Positions 17,141-26,115 of a stretch of DNA of 64,000 nucleotides are shown one piece after another. Where the stretch lies: NCBI GenBank assembly GCA_963832715.1, contig CAWHVB010000008.1, positions 1 to 64,000 on the forward strand, given 5' to 3'. The position numbers and the translations under genes were made by a program. The notes under the pieces were generated by a model. That model made no database searches, had not been told where the DNA came from, and saw nothing but the letters and a program-made list of their open reading frames with translations. Every line of letters begins with the position of its first letter. Position 1 is the first letter of the stretch. The DNA comes from DATFVA01 sp963832715 (GTDB lineage: Bacteria > Bacteroidota > Ignavibacteria > Ignavibacteriales > Ignavibacteriaceae).

Positions 17141-18715
17141 ATGACAAAAGAGATTATAATAAATTCTTCTACCACCCAGACGCGCGTGGCCATAACCGAA
17201 GAGGGAAATTTAGTCGACTTTTTTGTTGACTATCCCGAAAACCGGCGCATGGTCGGCGATATGTACCTGGGGCGGATTGCCCGTGTCCTGCCGGGTATAA
17301 GAGCTGCCTTTGTTGATATAGGCATGAAACACGACGCCTTCCTCCATTTTTCAGATATCGGCGAAACAACCAAACAGCTTCAGGATATGATCGGTGAGGA
17401 TGATTCTGATGTTGATGACGATGATGATGATGAATCACCGCAGCAGCAGAGAAATAACAATCAGCAGAATCACAGGAACCGTGAATCGAATGTTCCTCAC
17501 CTCCATAAGGGTCAGGATATTATCGTTCAGATAACGAAAGAACCAGTTAACAATAAAGGTGTCCGTGTAACATCATCAGTCTCCCTTCCCGGAAGATTCT
17601 GCGTTCTCCTTCCTTTTGATAATAAAATCGGTGTTTCAAAAAGAATATCCGACTTCAAGGAAAGAAGAAGATTAAGACACATTGCCCGCAGCATTCTCCC
17701 GAGGAATTACGGCTTGATAATCCGTACAGTTGCCAGGAACCAGACTGAAGAAAGTCTGAAAGAAGATCTCAGCAACCTGCTTAAAACCTGGGCCGAAATT
17801 GAATCTACTGTTAAAAGCGAAGAACCGCCTTCGCTGGTATACCAGGATTTGAGTACTACCTCAAGCGTTATCCGCGACCTGTTCACTCCTGATATCTCCA
17901 AGGTGTTTATCGATTCCAAAAAATTGTACCGCCAGATAAAAGAGTATGTTCAGCTTGTCCAGCCTTCACTGGCCGACAAGGTGGAACTCTACAAATCTCA
18001 TCTCCAGATCTTTGACGCCTTTAAGATCGAAGAGCAGATTAAAGTGCTTATGGGCAGAAGAGTTTCTCTTCCGAGCGGGGGATATCTTATCATAGAACAC
18101 ACCGAAGCAATGGTGGTAATAGATGTCAATAGCGGACGGTATGCAAAGAGCAAGGAGCAGGAACTTAATAGTTTAAAAACAGATCTCGAGGCTTCACGTG
18201 AAATCGCCCGTCAGCTGAGGCTGCGCGATATAGGCGGTATCATAGTAATCGATTTTATTGATCTTGAAGAGGACAGGAACCGTAAGAAAATTTACGATGA
18301 ACTGAAAAAGGAATTCAGAAGAGACCGTGCAAAAGTGTCCGTTCTCCCGATGTCTGATTTCGGACTGGTTCAGATAACACGTCAGAGAATAAGACAGAAT
18401 ATTATGCAGGCAATGAAGGAAGTCTGTCCTTACTGCCTGGGTACAGGACTTCTGACAAAGGGTTCGCATCTCGTCTACGATCTTGAAGACTGGATGAAAA
18501 AATTCAGGAGAGTTTCAAAAGAACGTTCGCTTATTGTTAAATGCCATCCAAGTGTCGCCGGAAAGTTGAAGGAAGGGAAAATAAAAGGCCTGACCAGGCT
18601 TCAGTTTAAGTATCTTGTGAAAATCACCCTGGAAGAAGATGAATCAATCCCGGTAGGTCAGTTCAGGTTTTTCTCGCGAAAGACCCAGAAAGAAATAACA
18701 GAAGAAATAAACTAA
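17141..18715 (+). CDS. rng: Ribonuclease G (RNase E/G family)
   Basis: Endoribonuclease of about 524 residues for 5S/16S rRNA maturation and mRNA turnover. An N-terminal S1 domain (GDMYLGRIARVLPGIRAAFVDIG) is interrupted near residues 80-119 by an Asp-rich then Gln/Asn-rich insert. The catalytic part shows VIDVNSGRYAKSKEQ and IDFIDLEEDRNR (metal-binding Asp residues), and CPYCLGTG supplies the zinc-link cysteines. I prefer ATG 17141 because GAAAGAG lies about ten bases upstream; the TTG at 17132 would be almost on top of that site. The roughly 205-nt gap after the pnp terminator should contain its promoter, which I could not identify. Confidence 0.94.
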   Translation: MTKEIIINSSTTQTRVAITEEGNLVDFFVDYPENRRMVGDMYLGRIARVLPGIRAAFVDIGMKHDAFLHFSDIGETTKQLQDMIGEDDSDVDDDDDDESPQQQRNNNQQNHRNRESNVPHLHKGQDIIVQITKEPVNNKGVRVTSSVSLPGRFCVLLPFDNKIGVSKRISDFKERRRLRHIARSILPRNYGLIIRTVARNQTEESLKEDLSNLLKTWAEIESTVKSEEPPSLVYQDLSTTSSVIRDLFTPDISKVFIDSKKLYRQIKEYVQLVQPSLADKVELYKSHLQIFDAFKIEEQIKVLMGRRVSLPSGGYLIIEHTEAMVVIDVNSGRYAKSKEQELNSLKTDLEASREIARQLRLRDIGGIIVIDFIDLEEDRNRKKIYDELKKEFRRDRAKVSVLPMSDFGLVQITRQRIRQNIMQAMKEVCPYCLGTGLLTKGSHLVYDLEDWMKKFRRVSKERSLIVKCHPSVAGKLKEGKIKGLTRLQFKYLVKITLEEDESIPVGQFRFFSRKTQKEITEEIN

Positions 18716-18737
18716 ATTTATCTTTCCGGAGAACAGA

Positions 18738-19385
18738 ATGAAATTTTTTATTGATACTGCTGATATAGAAGAAATAAAAGAAGCCGGGTCTCTCGGGATA
18801 CTCGACGGTGTAACAACTAACCCTTCGCTCGTATCAAAAACGGGTAAAAATTTCCGTAAACTTCTGGATGAAATTCTTGAAATTGTGGACGGCCCTGTAA
18901 GTGCAGAAGTTATTTCAACCGACTATAACGGAATCGTTAAAGAAGGAAGAGAACTTTCAAAAATTCATAAGAATATAGTCGTGAAGGTTCCGCTGATTAA
19001 AGAAGGACTGAAGTCCGTAAAGACATTGTCAGGTGAGGGGATAAAAACAAATGTTACCCTCTGCTTTTCACCATCGCAGGCTCTGCTCGCCGCTAAAGCC
19101 GGCGCAACTTATATTAGTCCTTTCGTCGGCAGGCTCGATGATATCAGTACAAACGGCATGGATCTGATTTCGCAGATTGTACAGATATACAGAAATTATA
19201 ATTATGAAACCCAGGTGCTTGTTGCAAGCATCCGCCATCCGCTGCACCTCGTTGAAGCAGCCCTGATCGGTGCGGATGTCTGCACAATGCCTTTTGATGT
19301 AATAAATAAATTGTTCAATCACCCGCTTACAAATACGGGACTGGATAAATTCTTAAATGACTGGAAGAAATCCGGGGAAAATTAA
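18738..19385 (+). CDS. tal: Transaldolase of the small TalC/FSA type
   Basis: The 215-residue TIM-barrel class I aldolase starts with the family motif FIDTADIEEIKE, then DGVTTNPSL. The Schiff-base lysine is Lys83 in VVKVPL, with TLCFSPSQALLAAKAGA and SPFVGRLDD after it. Enzymes of this subfamily are either transaldolases in the non-oxidative pentose phosphate pathway or fructose-6-phosphate aldolases; sequence alone does not settle which, though transaldolase is the commoner activity. It starts 22 bases after the RNase G gene behind CCGGAGAA. Confidence 0.93.
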   Translation: MKFFIDTADIEEIKEAGSLGILDGVTTNPSLVSKTGKNFRKLLDEILEIVDGPVSAEVISTDYNGIVKEGRELSKIHKNIVVKVPLIKEGLKSVKTLSGEGIKTNVTLCFSPSQALLAAKAGATYISPFVGRLDDISTNGMDLISQIVQIYRNYNYETQVLVASIRHPLHLVEAALIGADVCTMPFDVINKLFNHPLTNTGLDKFLNDWKKSGEN

Positions 19386-19404
19386 AACTTAATCTTATAC
19401 CGCT

Positions 19405-20490
19405 ATGAAAAAAACAAAATTCTATAATGTGCATGTTAAAGAAGGGGCAAAGATAGTCGAGTTTGCTGGTTACTATATGCCTGTTCAGTATTCTTCGATT
19501 ATCGCAGAACATAAAGCTGTCAGAAATTCAGTAGGAGTTTTTGACGTTTCCCATATGGGAGAGGTGTTTGTAAAAGGAGATAAAGCTCTCGAATTCGTTC
19601 AGCTTATCACTGTAAATGATGCCTCCAAACTTACTCCGGGCCGGGTACAGTATTCTGCAATGTGTTATGAAGACGGCGGAATTGTTGACGATCTGCTGGT
19701 CTACCGCCTCGCCGAGAATGAATTTATGCTGGTAATAAATGCCTCGAATATTGAAAAGGATTTTGAATGGATGAAGAAGAATAATCCGGGTGCTGATCTT
19801 CAGAATAAAAGCGATGAGTATTCTCTTCTTGCAATTCAGGGACCCAATTCGAAAAAAATACTACAGAAGCTGACTGCCGATCCGGTGGATATGGAATATT
19901 ATCATTTTGTTAGAACAAAAGTCAACGGGATCGATATGATATTATCGAGAACGGGTTACACCGGTGAGCTTGGTTATGAACTCTATTTTACCGGCGATGA
20001 GAAAACTGCCGAAGGTCTGTGGAATGCAGTGATGGAGGCCGGAAAAGAATTTGATATTCAGCCTACCGGACTTGGCTGCAGGGATTCGCTCAGACTTGAA
20101 ATGGGATTCTGCCTTTACGGCAACGATATAGACCAGACAACCAATCCCCTTGAAGCGGGCCTTGGATGGATTACTAAACTCAAGAAAGATGGTTTTATCG
20201 GTAAAGAGTCGCTTCTGAAGGTTAAAGAACAGGGACTAAAAAGGAAGCTTGTACCTGTTACAACCGATGAAAAAGCTTTCCCGAGACACGGGTATGATTT
20301 TACAGTAGATGGTAAAAAAGTTGGTACCGTAACAAGCGGAACTGTCAGCCCGGTACTTGATAAGCCGATAGCCCTGGGTTATGTTGATGCCGAATTTACG
20401 GGTGAAGGAAGTAAAATTAATTTTATGATACGCGGGAAGGAAATACCTGCCGAAGTTGTTAAATTACCTTTTATAAAAAAGGAAGATTAG
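19405..20490 (+). CDS. gcvT: Glycine cleavage system T protein (aminomethyltransferase)
   Basis: The 361-residue T protein takes the aminomethyl group from the H protein lipoyl arm and passes methylene to tetrahydrofolate with ammonia release. Visible motifs are FAGYYMPVQY, GVFDVSHMGEV, YTGELGYELYF, and GCRDSLRLEMGFCLYG with the folate-binding Arg/Glu region, followed by the C-terminal barrel. Full length. The other glycine-cleavage genes (gcvH, gcvP) are not in this window, so the system is scattered, as in many bacteria. comB follows after seven bases. Confidence 0.95.
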   Translation: MKKTKFYNVHVKEGAKIVEFAGYYMPVQYSSIIAEHKAVRNSVGVFDVSHMGEVFVKGDKALEFVQLITVNDASKLTPGRVQYSAMCYEDGGIVDDLLVYRLAENEFMLVINASNIEKDFEWMKKNNPGADLQNKSDEYSLLAIQGPNSKKILQKLTADPVDMEYYHFVRTKVNGIDMILSRTGYTGELGYELYFTGDEKTAEGLWNAVMEAGKEFDIQPTGLGCRDSLRLEMGFCLYGNDIDQTTNPLEAGLGWITKLKKDGFIGKESLLKVKEQGLKRKLVPVTTDEKAFPRHGYDFTVDGKKVGTVTSGTVSPVLDKPIALGYVDAEFTGEGSKINFMIRGKEIPAEVVKLPFIKKED

Positions 20491-20497
20491 AGAATCT

Positions 20498-21247
20498 ATG
20501 AGGGTTAATGTTCTGTTTTCCCCGGTAATAGCCGATGAGCTTTTCTTTACCAGGAAAACTGTCATTGTTATTGATGTATTGCGTGCTTCCACAACAATAG
20601 TTACTGCATTGCAGAATGGAGCAAGAGAAATTGTTCCTGTTGCTACTGTGGAATTCGGCGTAAAGATATCCGGAGGAATGTTCGGGGGACAAACACTTCT
20701 GGGGGGTGAACGGAATACTAAAAAAGTAGAGGGGTTTGCCCTCGGCAATTCACCTCTTGAATATACTCCTGAGATTGTTTCAGGCAAGACTATCATTCTT
20801 TATACTACTAACGGCTCCAAAGCAATAGTAAAAGCAAAATTTTCTGAGAATCTCTATGTCTGCTCATTCCTCAATCTTGGTGCTGTCGCCGGACAACTCA
20901 TTAAAATCGGTAAGGATTTCGAAATATTATGTGCAGGTAAGTCAAATACTTTCTCCCTGGAAGATTCTGTATGTGCGGGACGTTTAATACAGGAAGTTAT
21001 GAAGCGTAAGGAAGGAGTTGAAATAACCGATACATCAAGGGTTTCTGTAGCTCTTAATGAATCGTTCGGTGAAAATCCTTTTGAGATGCTTAAGGAGACT
21101 GAACATGGCAAGCTTCTGCTTCAGAATGGATTTGAAGACGATCTCAAGTATGCTGCCGGTGTAGATACTTCGGATGTTATTCCTTATCTTGCAACCAATG
21201 TATTAAAATCGCTGCCCGGCGATAACGGTGTTACGAATAAGAGTTAA
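20498..21247 (+). CDS. comB: 2-phosphosulfolactate phosphatase-like protein ComB
   Basis: The 249-residue product matches the ComB family, with VIVIDVLRASTTIVTAL near residues 22-38, GGERNTKKVEGFALGNSPLEY, and ILYTTNGSKAI. The characterised archaeal enzyme is a magnesium-dependent acid phosphatase that removes phosphate from 2-phosphosulfolactate in coenzyme M biosynthesis. In bacteria the gene is widespread without the rest of that pathway, and its substrate there is unclear. It is placed tightly between gcvT (7 bases) and ftsK (6 bases). Confidence 0.88.
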   Translation: MRVNVLFSPVIADELFFTRKTVIVIDVLRASTTIVTALQNGAREIVPVATVEFGVKISGGMFGGQTLLGGERNTKKVEGFALGNSPLEYTPEIVSGKTIILYTTNGSKAIVKAKFSENLYVCSFLNLGAVAGQLIKIGKDFEILCAGKSNTFSLEDSVCAGRLIQEVMKRKEGVEITDTSRVSVALNESFGENPFEMLKETEHGKLLLQNGFEDDLKYAAGVDTSDVIPYLATNVLKSLPGDNGVTNKS

Positions 21248-21253
21248 CCTGAT

Positions 21254-23725
21254 ATGAAGAAGAAACAAGGCAACGGGAAGGTAAAGCCTGCCGAGGATGA
21301 ACCTGTTTTAGTTAAGAATAAAAAAAAGCTGCTCGGACTTTTCCTTATTGTCTTTTCAGTTTTTTTACTTTTAAGTCTTTTGTCGTACTCAAGGTATGAC
21401 CAGGCTGTACTGAATTATAAGTTTTCAGATTTCTTCAGGATCTTTAACCCTGAAGCCGACTTCAGGGGAACCAACAATCTTGTCGGTATTATCGGCGCCT
21501 ATCTTGCTGATTTCTTTATAAATAATACCCTGGGTATTTTCTCTGCGATCTTTCCGGTCATAATTTTTGTCTGGGGCTTCTCTTATTTCAAAAGAATTTC
21601 ATTCAAACAGATGATCAGCTCTTTCAACTTCCTGATCATAGCGGGATTAATACTCTCTGCTTTTTTCGGCGTGCTGAGAGCGAGGTTCAATCTGTTCCCG
21701 AATACTTATGAAATATCAGGTTCAATAGGAGATTACCTCGGGAAGGGTATTGGAAGACTTCTCGGGGGTGCAGGAAGTACGATATTTTTGTTTGCTGCGT
21801 TCCTGGTTTTGATTATCCTTGCATTTAATATTGACCTGGAAAAAGTAACTGCCTTTTTGAAGGCGTTTATACTCAACAGGACAAAACAGTCCGGCGGCAT
21901 CAAAATAAACCGTCCCGAGGCGGAAGAAAAAAATCTTCAGAAAATCAAAGATCTCAGAGAAGATAAAAAGAAGAAAAAGAAAAAATCCAAAGAAGAGCTT
22001 ATCGGTGCGGAAGAGCTTATGTCTGAAGAGGAACAGGAACAAACACGCATCAGAATAATCAGGAAAGATACCGGGCAGGAAATTCCCGAAAACGGCGGCA
22101 AAGTAAAACAGGGATCAAACCAGGAAGATATCATTCAAAAGAGCGAGATTAAAAAGGTTGACCTTGAAAAGACCGGGGAAATGCCGGAGAGAGATGCCGA
22201 ACACGACCTGGATGCGAAACTTCCTGACCCATGGGATGAAAAGATCAATTTTAAGAAAGCCGGTCTTGATCTGCTGGATCCTTCTCCTGCCGAAGATTTC
22301 AAGGTGGCGGAAGAAGAGCTTACCCGTAATGCAGAGCTTCTTAAAGAAAAACTGAAGTTATTTGATATTGAAATTCAGGATATCTCGGTCACTCCCGGAC
22401 CTGTTGTTACTCTCTACGAGATTGTTCCCGCTCCGGGCGTTAAGATCAGCAAAATCGTATCCCTGGAGAATGATATAGCACTTGCACTGGCTGCAAGGGG
22501 AATTCGTATCATAGCACCGATTCCCGGTAAGAGTGCAATCGGCGTAGAAATCCCAAATGCTGAGGCTACTCTTGTTAATGCCAGGTCGGTTCTTGGTAAA
22601 GTGCTCGACTCAAAGATGGAGCTTCCGATGGCATTCGGAAAAACCATCAGCGGAGAGGTTTATATTACAGACCTTTCCAAAATGCCCCATCTCCTTATTG
22701 CGGGTTCTACAGGGTCCGGCAAGAGCGTCGGTATCAATATGATTATATGCAGCCTGCTGTATACTAAAGAGCCGGCTGAGGTAAAGCTTATAATGATAGA
22801 CCCTAAAAAAATCGAATTATCATTTTATAATAAACTCAGGCGCCATTACCTTGCGGTTTCTCCGGATCTTGAAGAAGAGATCATCACTAATCCCCAGAAT
22901 GCTGTTCTTCTTCTGAAGAGCGTTGAAATTGAAATGGAAAAGAGATATGACCGGCTGGCAAAAGCGGGCGTCAGGAATATTGTAGATTATAATAAGAAAG
23001 TATCAGATCCTAAGAAACGTCCTCACGATACCGATGAAATAAAGCATCATTATCTTCCTTATTTAATAGTAATAATAGACGAGCTTGCCGACCTTATGAT
23101 CACTGCAGGTAAGGAAGTAGAAGAACCAATAGCAAGACTTGCCCAGCTTGCTCGTGCAGTCGGGATTCATCTCGTGCTGGCAACACAGAGACCTTCTGTA
23201 AATGTTATCACCGGTGTAATTAAGGCAAATTTCTCTGCCAGGACAGCATACCAGGTGGCTACGAAAATAGATTCCCGTACTATCCTCGATATGAATGGTG
23301 CAGAACAGCTTCTTGGAAAAGGCGATATGCTGTTTCTTCCTACAGGTCAGCCGAAACCTATTCGTATTCAAAACGCATTTATATCTACTGATGAGGTTGA
23401 AAAAGTAACGAACTATATTTATTCGCAGCCGGGTTATTCCAAACCCTATTTCCTTCCTTCCATTTATGATAAGAAAAAAGACAGCAGCGGGTTCCTGACC
23501 GATATGGATCCAATGTTCGAAGATGCTGCGAGAGTTATAGTAAGACATCAGCAGGGTTCTGTATCCTTGCTTCAACGCCGGTTGAAACTTGGCTATTCAC
23601 GTGCTGCAAGGATTGTAGATCAGCTCGAGGAAGCAGGAATCGTCGGTCCTAATGACGGCAGTAAAGCACGTACGGTCCTGGTTGAAAATGAAGAACAGCT
23701 GGAAACTATACTTAGATCATTATAA
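21254..23725 (+). CDS. ftsK: DNA translocase FtsK/SpoIIIE
   Basis: The 823-residue septal DNA pump has four N-terminal membrane helices (about 25-45, 78-110, 118-140, 165-195), a charged Lys/Glu linker (about 215-340), alpha and beta motor domains with Walker A GSTGSGKSV near residue 482 and Walker B IVIIDELADL, and a C-terminal gamma winged-helix domain (about 765-823) that reads KOPS-like polarity sequences. It coordinates chromosome dimer resolution and segregation with division. A XerD-type recombinase is encoded later in the window at 50982-51872. Confidence 0.96.
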   Translation: MKKKQGNGKVKPAEDEPVLVKNKKKLLGLFLIVFSVFLLLSLLSYSRYDQAVLNYKFSDFFRIFNPEADFRGTNNLVGIIGAYLADFFINNTLGIFSAIFPVIIFVWGFSYFKRISFKQMISSFNFLIIAGLILSAFFGVLRARFNLFPNTYEISGSIGDYLGKGIGRLLGGAGSTIFLFAAFLVLIILAFNIDLEKVTAFLKAFILNRTKQSGGIKINRPEAEEKNLQKIKDLREDKKKKKKKSKEELIGAEELMSEEEQEQTRIRIIRKDTGQEIPENGGKVKQGSNQEDIIQKSEIKKVDLEKTGEMPERDAEHDLDAKLPDPWDEKINFKKAGLDLLDPSPAEDFKVAEEELTRNAELLKEKLKLFDIEIQDISVTPGPVVTLYEIVPAPGVKISKIVSLENDIALALAARGIRIIAPIPGKSAIGVEIPNAEATLVNARSVLGKVLDSKMELPMAFGKTISGEVYITDLSKMPHLLIAGSTGSGKSVGINMIICSLLYTKEPAEVKLIMIDPKKIELSFYNKLRRHYLAVSPDLEEEIITNPQNAVLLLKSVEIEMEKRYDRLAKAGVRNIVDYNKKVSDPKKRPHDTDEIKHHYLPYLIVIIDELADLMITAGKEVEEPIARLAQLARAVGIHLVLATQRPSVNVITGVIKANFSARTAYQVATKIDSRTILDMNGAEQLLGKGDMLFLPTGQPKPIRIQNAFISTDEVEKVTNYIYSQPGYSKPYFLPSIYDKKKDSSGFLTDMDPMFEDAARVIVRHQQGSVSLLQRRLKLGYSRAARIVDQLEEAGIVGPNDGSKARTVLVENEEQLETILRSL

Positions 23726-23838
23726 CCGCTTTCACAGTCGTATTTTTGCCCTCCCATCCCTGTTCAAATCGATTTTTTATAACTCCATTTATGCTTAAAT
23801 TCGAAATCGCAATTTAAAGTCTTTGAAAAGGATTAAAT

Positions 23839-24438
23839 ATGAAAAGATCTGTTTTAATAATAATATCGATGTTTTTATGTGTATTTGTATATGGTCAGAA
23901 CAACTCCAATGAACTGCTCAATGCAGTCCAGTCAAAATATAATTCCATAAATACACTTAGTACTGATTTTTCAAAATCTTCGGGGAACAAAGAGGATTTT
24001 TCAGGGAAGATTTATCTGAAAAAGGAGAATAAACTCAGAATTGAGTTGAAGAATAACACGATTATCACTGACGGTGAGACTTTCTGGAATTATAATAAAA
24101 AAGAGAATAAAGTAATCATTAATAACTATGATGAATCGGAACCATCCGAACTTTCATTGAATAACTTTATCCAGGTATATCCGTCCAAAAGCAATGTAAG
24201 TTCCGGAGAAGAAGGGAATTATAAAACACTGACACTGGTTCCTAAAACTGCAGAATTGAATTTCAGCAGTGCAAAGCTTTATATAAATAATGATGACCTG
24301 GTTGAAAAGGTGATAATAAACAGCAGTACCGGGAAATCCACAATAACGTTATCAGGTTACAAGCTAAACCAGGATATTCCTGATTCAGAATTTACATATT
24401 CACCTCCTAAAGGAATAAAGGTTATTGATCTCAGGTAA
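23839..24438 (+). CDS. lolA: Outer-membrane lipoprotein carrier LolA
   Basis: The 199-residue periplasmic chaperone has a signal peptide at 1-20 (ending VYGQ) and the LolA half-barrel pattern: STDFSKS, FSGKIYLKKENKLRIEL, TDGETFWNYNKKENKVIIN, then alternating strands to the C terminus. It carries lipoproteins from LolCDE across the periplasm to the outer membrane. Sequence conservation in LolA is low; identification is from the fold pattern. It is separated from ftsK by 113 nt and overlaps the flippase-like gene by 14 nt. Confidence 0.88.
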   Translation: MKRSVLIIISMFLCVFVYGQNNSNELLNAVQSKYNSINTLSTDFSKSSGNKEDFSGKIYLKKENKLRIELKNNTIITDGETFWNYNKKENKVIINNYDESEPSELSLNNFIQVYPSKSNVSSGEEGNYKTLTLVPKTAELNFSSAKLYINNDDLVEKVIINSSTGKSTITLSGYKLNQDIPDSEFTYSPPKGIKVIDLR

Positions 24439-25471
24439 AAAGGAAAAGCATATAGCTAAGAGAGATATAATTAACTTTTCAATATCTCTTGTCTTAACTG
24501 CTGTTTTCCTCTACATTGCTTTTTACAATGTGGATTTCGGAGAAGTCCTTGAAAAAGTTTCCCGGGCATCCATTTTCTGGATAGTTGTATTTATCATCGT
24601 GCTTTTAGCTTCCCATTATCTTCGCGCAGTCAGGTGGAAAGTAATCATGAGCTCCGTTAAACCCGATGCTTCTATGAAGAATCTCTTTGGTTCTCTTATG
24701 GTAGGCTATGGAGTTAATTGTGTTATTCCAAGGCTTGGCGAAATAACACGCGCCGTATTGCTCGGTAAATGGGAACGGATCTCGAGATCATCAATGTTCG
24801 GTACGGTAATCCTCGAACGTGTTATAGATGTAATATTCCTTGGTCTGTCGGTAATCGTTGCGGCATTAATATACAATGGTAATCTTTATCTAAGCTTCCC
24901 CTGGCTCAAAACCACCCTCTATATAACCTCAGCTCTTATAGCTTTTTTTATCATATTTATTCTGCTTGTAGTCAGGTTTAAGGAAAATTTTTATGGTGTT
25001 ATTGTTGCCCTAATGGGGCGGTTTTCCGGGCACCTGGCTCAAAAGGCCGGCTATATTTTCAAAATGCTTGCGGAAGGATTTGCGAGTCTGAAGGGGACAA
25101 AGAATTATATCCTTACTTTCCTCCTCAGTGTTTTGATAATGCTGTTCTACGCTTTAAATGCATATGTCGGAATGCTTATGATAGGGATGCAGAATGTCAC
25201 TTTTGCAATGGCATGGATAATAATGAGCATCAGTGCAATCGGGGTAGTTATTCCCACTCCCGGCGGAACCGGTTCATACCACGCGCTTGCTAAGTCGGCA
25301 TTGGTACTGCTGTTCGGTTATGGTGAGGTAATCAGCCTGGCTTACGCTTTTTTGACCCATATAATCTCTTATTTATTGTTCATAACATTTTCTTTGATTA
25401 TTTTCTTCGCACTTAACAGGTACCACGATAATCTGATAAATGTTGTTGAAACAGAAATGGAAGAATTATGA
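24425..25471 (+). CDS. Flippase-like LPG_synthase_TM / UPF0104 membrane protein
   Basis: A 348-residue protein with about eight membrane helices and the family motifs HYLRAVRWKVIM, GYGVNCVIPRLGEITRAVLLGK (with an Arg-Gly-Glu-like polar site in the membrane), ERVIDVIFL and PTPGGTGSYH. This matches the lysylphosphatidylglycerol-synthase transmembrane region family, whose members are flippase-like proteins for lipid-linked substrates. No catalytic synthase domain is fused. The TTG start at 24425 lies inside the end of lolA and the stop overlaps the next gene (ATGA), implying coupled translation. Confidence 0.86.
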   Translation: MISGKKEKHIAKRDIINFSISLVLTAVFLYIAFYNVDFGEVLEKVSRASIFWIVVFIIVLLASHYLRAVRWKVIMSSVKPDASMKNLFGSLMVGYGVNCVIPRLGEITRAVLLGKWERISRSSMFGTVILERVIDVIFLGLSVIVAALIYNGNLYLSFPWLKTTLYITSALIAFFIIFILLVVRFKENFYGVIVALMGRFSGHLAQKAGYIFKMLAEGFASLKGTKNYILTFLLSVLIMLFYALNAYVGMLMIGMQNVTFAMAWIIMSISAIGVVIPTPGGTGSYHALAKSALVLLFGYGEVISLAYAFLTHIISYLLFITFSLIIFFALNRYHDNLINVVETEMEEL

Positions 25472-26106
25472 AATTTATAATGACAGTTTTATTAATCGGT
25501 TTGATATTACCCGATTGTTTCGCGCAGAACGATCTGCGCCTTGGAATGGGAATAAGCTTCGGCAGCACCCCTTCTCTGAAAGATTATGTTAACCAGATAG
25601 CGGGTTATGAGGAACTCGGAAGTTTCAGTTCATCTGTTATTTTCTCTGGTGAATATGATTATGCAGTTTCACCGACGTATGATCTCGGACTTGAAGTCGG
25701 TTACCTGCTCAATTCGGTTACTTTCAGTACTTACGGTACCTATGATTTTTCCTATCATATCATTATGCCGACTGTTACTTCCTATTACGTCTTAAGGGGT
25801 GAAGGATATAACTTTAAATTCGGCGGCGGCGTCGGACCCCGCCTGGTAAGCGCAGACGAATCTCTTCCTGCCACTCCCTCAGCCACTACTTATACATCTA
25901 CCGGGTTCGGTTTTCTTCTGCGGGCTGCAGGTAACACTCGTCTAAGCGATGACTTTTATGCTTATATCTCAGGAGATCTGAGGTATGATCTGAACGGCGA
26001 GCCGAAAAGCGGTGATAAATATCTTATGAATAATGCCACACACGAAAAAGTCAACCTTAATACTTTTTCGGCCGGTGTGAGTCTTGGCGTAACTTTCACA
26101 TTTTAG
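25468..26106 (+). CDS. Outer-membrane beta-barrel protein
   Basis: The 212-residue product has a signal peptide (1-20, ending CFAQ) and alternating hydrophobic strands ending in an aromatic-terminated strand (SLGVTFTF), the usual C-terminal signature for BAM-dependent barrels. Gly-rich turns and strand repeats such as YDLGLEVGYLLNSV and FKFGGGVGPRL suggest an eight-stranded OmpA/OmpW-sized barrel. Its role is unknown. It starts within the stop of the flippase-like gene and lies ten bases ahead of uppP. Confidence 0.8.
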   Translation: MKFIMTVLLIGLILPDCFAQNDLRLGMGISFGSTPSLKDYVNQIAGYEELGSFSSSVIFSGEYDYAVSPTYDLGLEVGYLLNSVTFSTYGTYDFSYHIIMPTVTSYYVLRGEGYNFKFGGGVGPRLVSADESLPATPSATTYTSTGFGFLLRAAGNTRLSDDFYAYISGDLRYDLNGEPKSGDKYLMNNATHEKVNLNTFSAGVSLGVTFTF

Positions 26107-26115
26107 GAGCTGTTT

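Noticed and set aside
16957..17229. 90-codon + frame between pnp and rng
   Set aside because: It runs into RNase G in a different frame and has no ribosome site or domain; the region is better explained as the rng upstream region.
23063..23575. 170-codon reverse-strand frame inside ftsK
   Set aside because: It is antisense to the conserved motor domain of FtsK and has no recognisable features.
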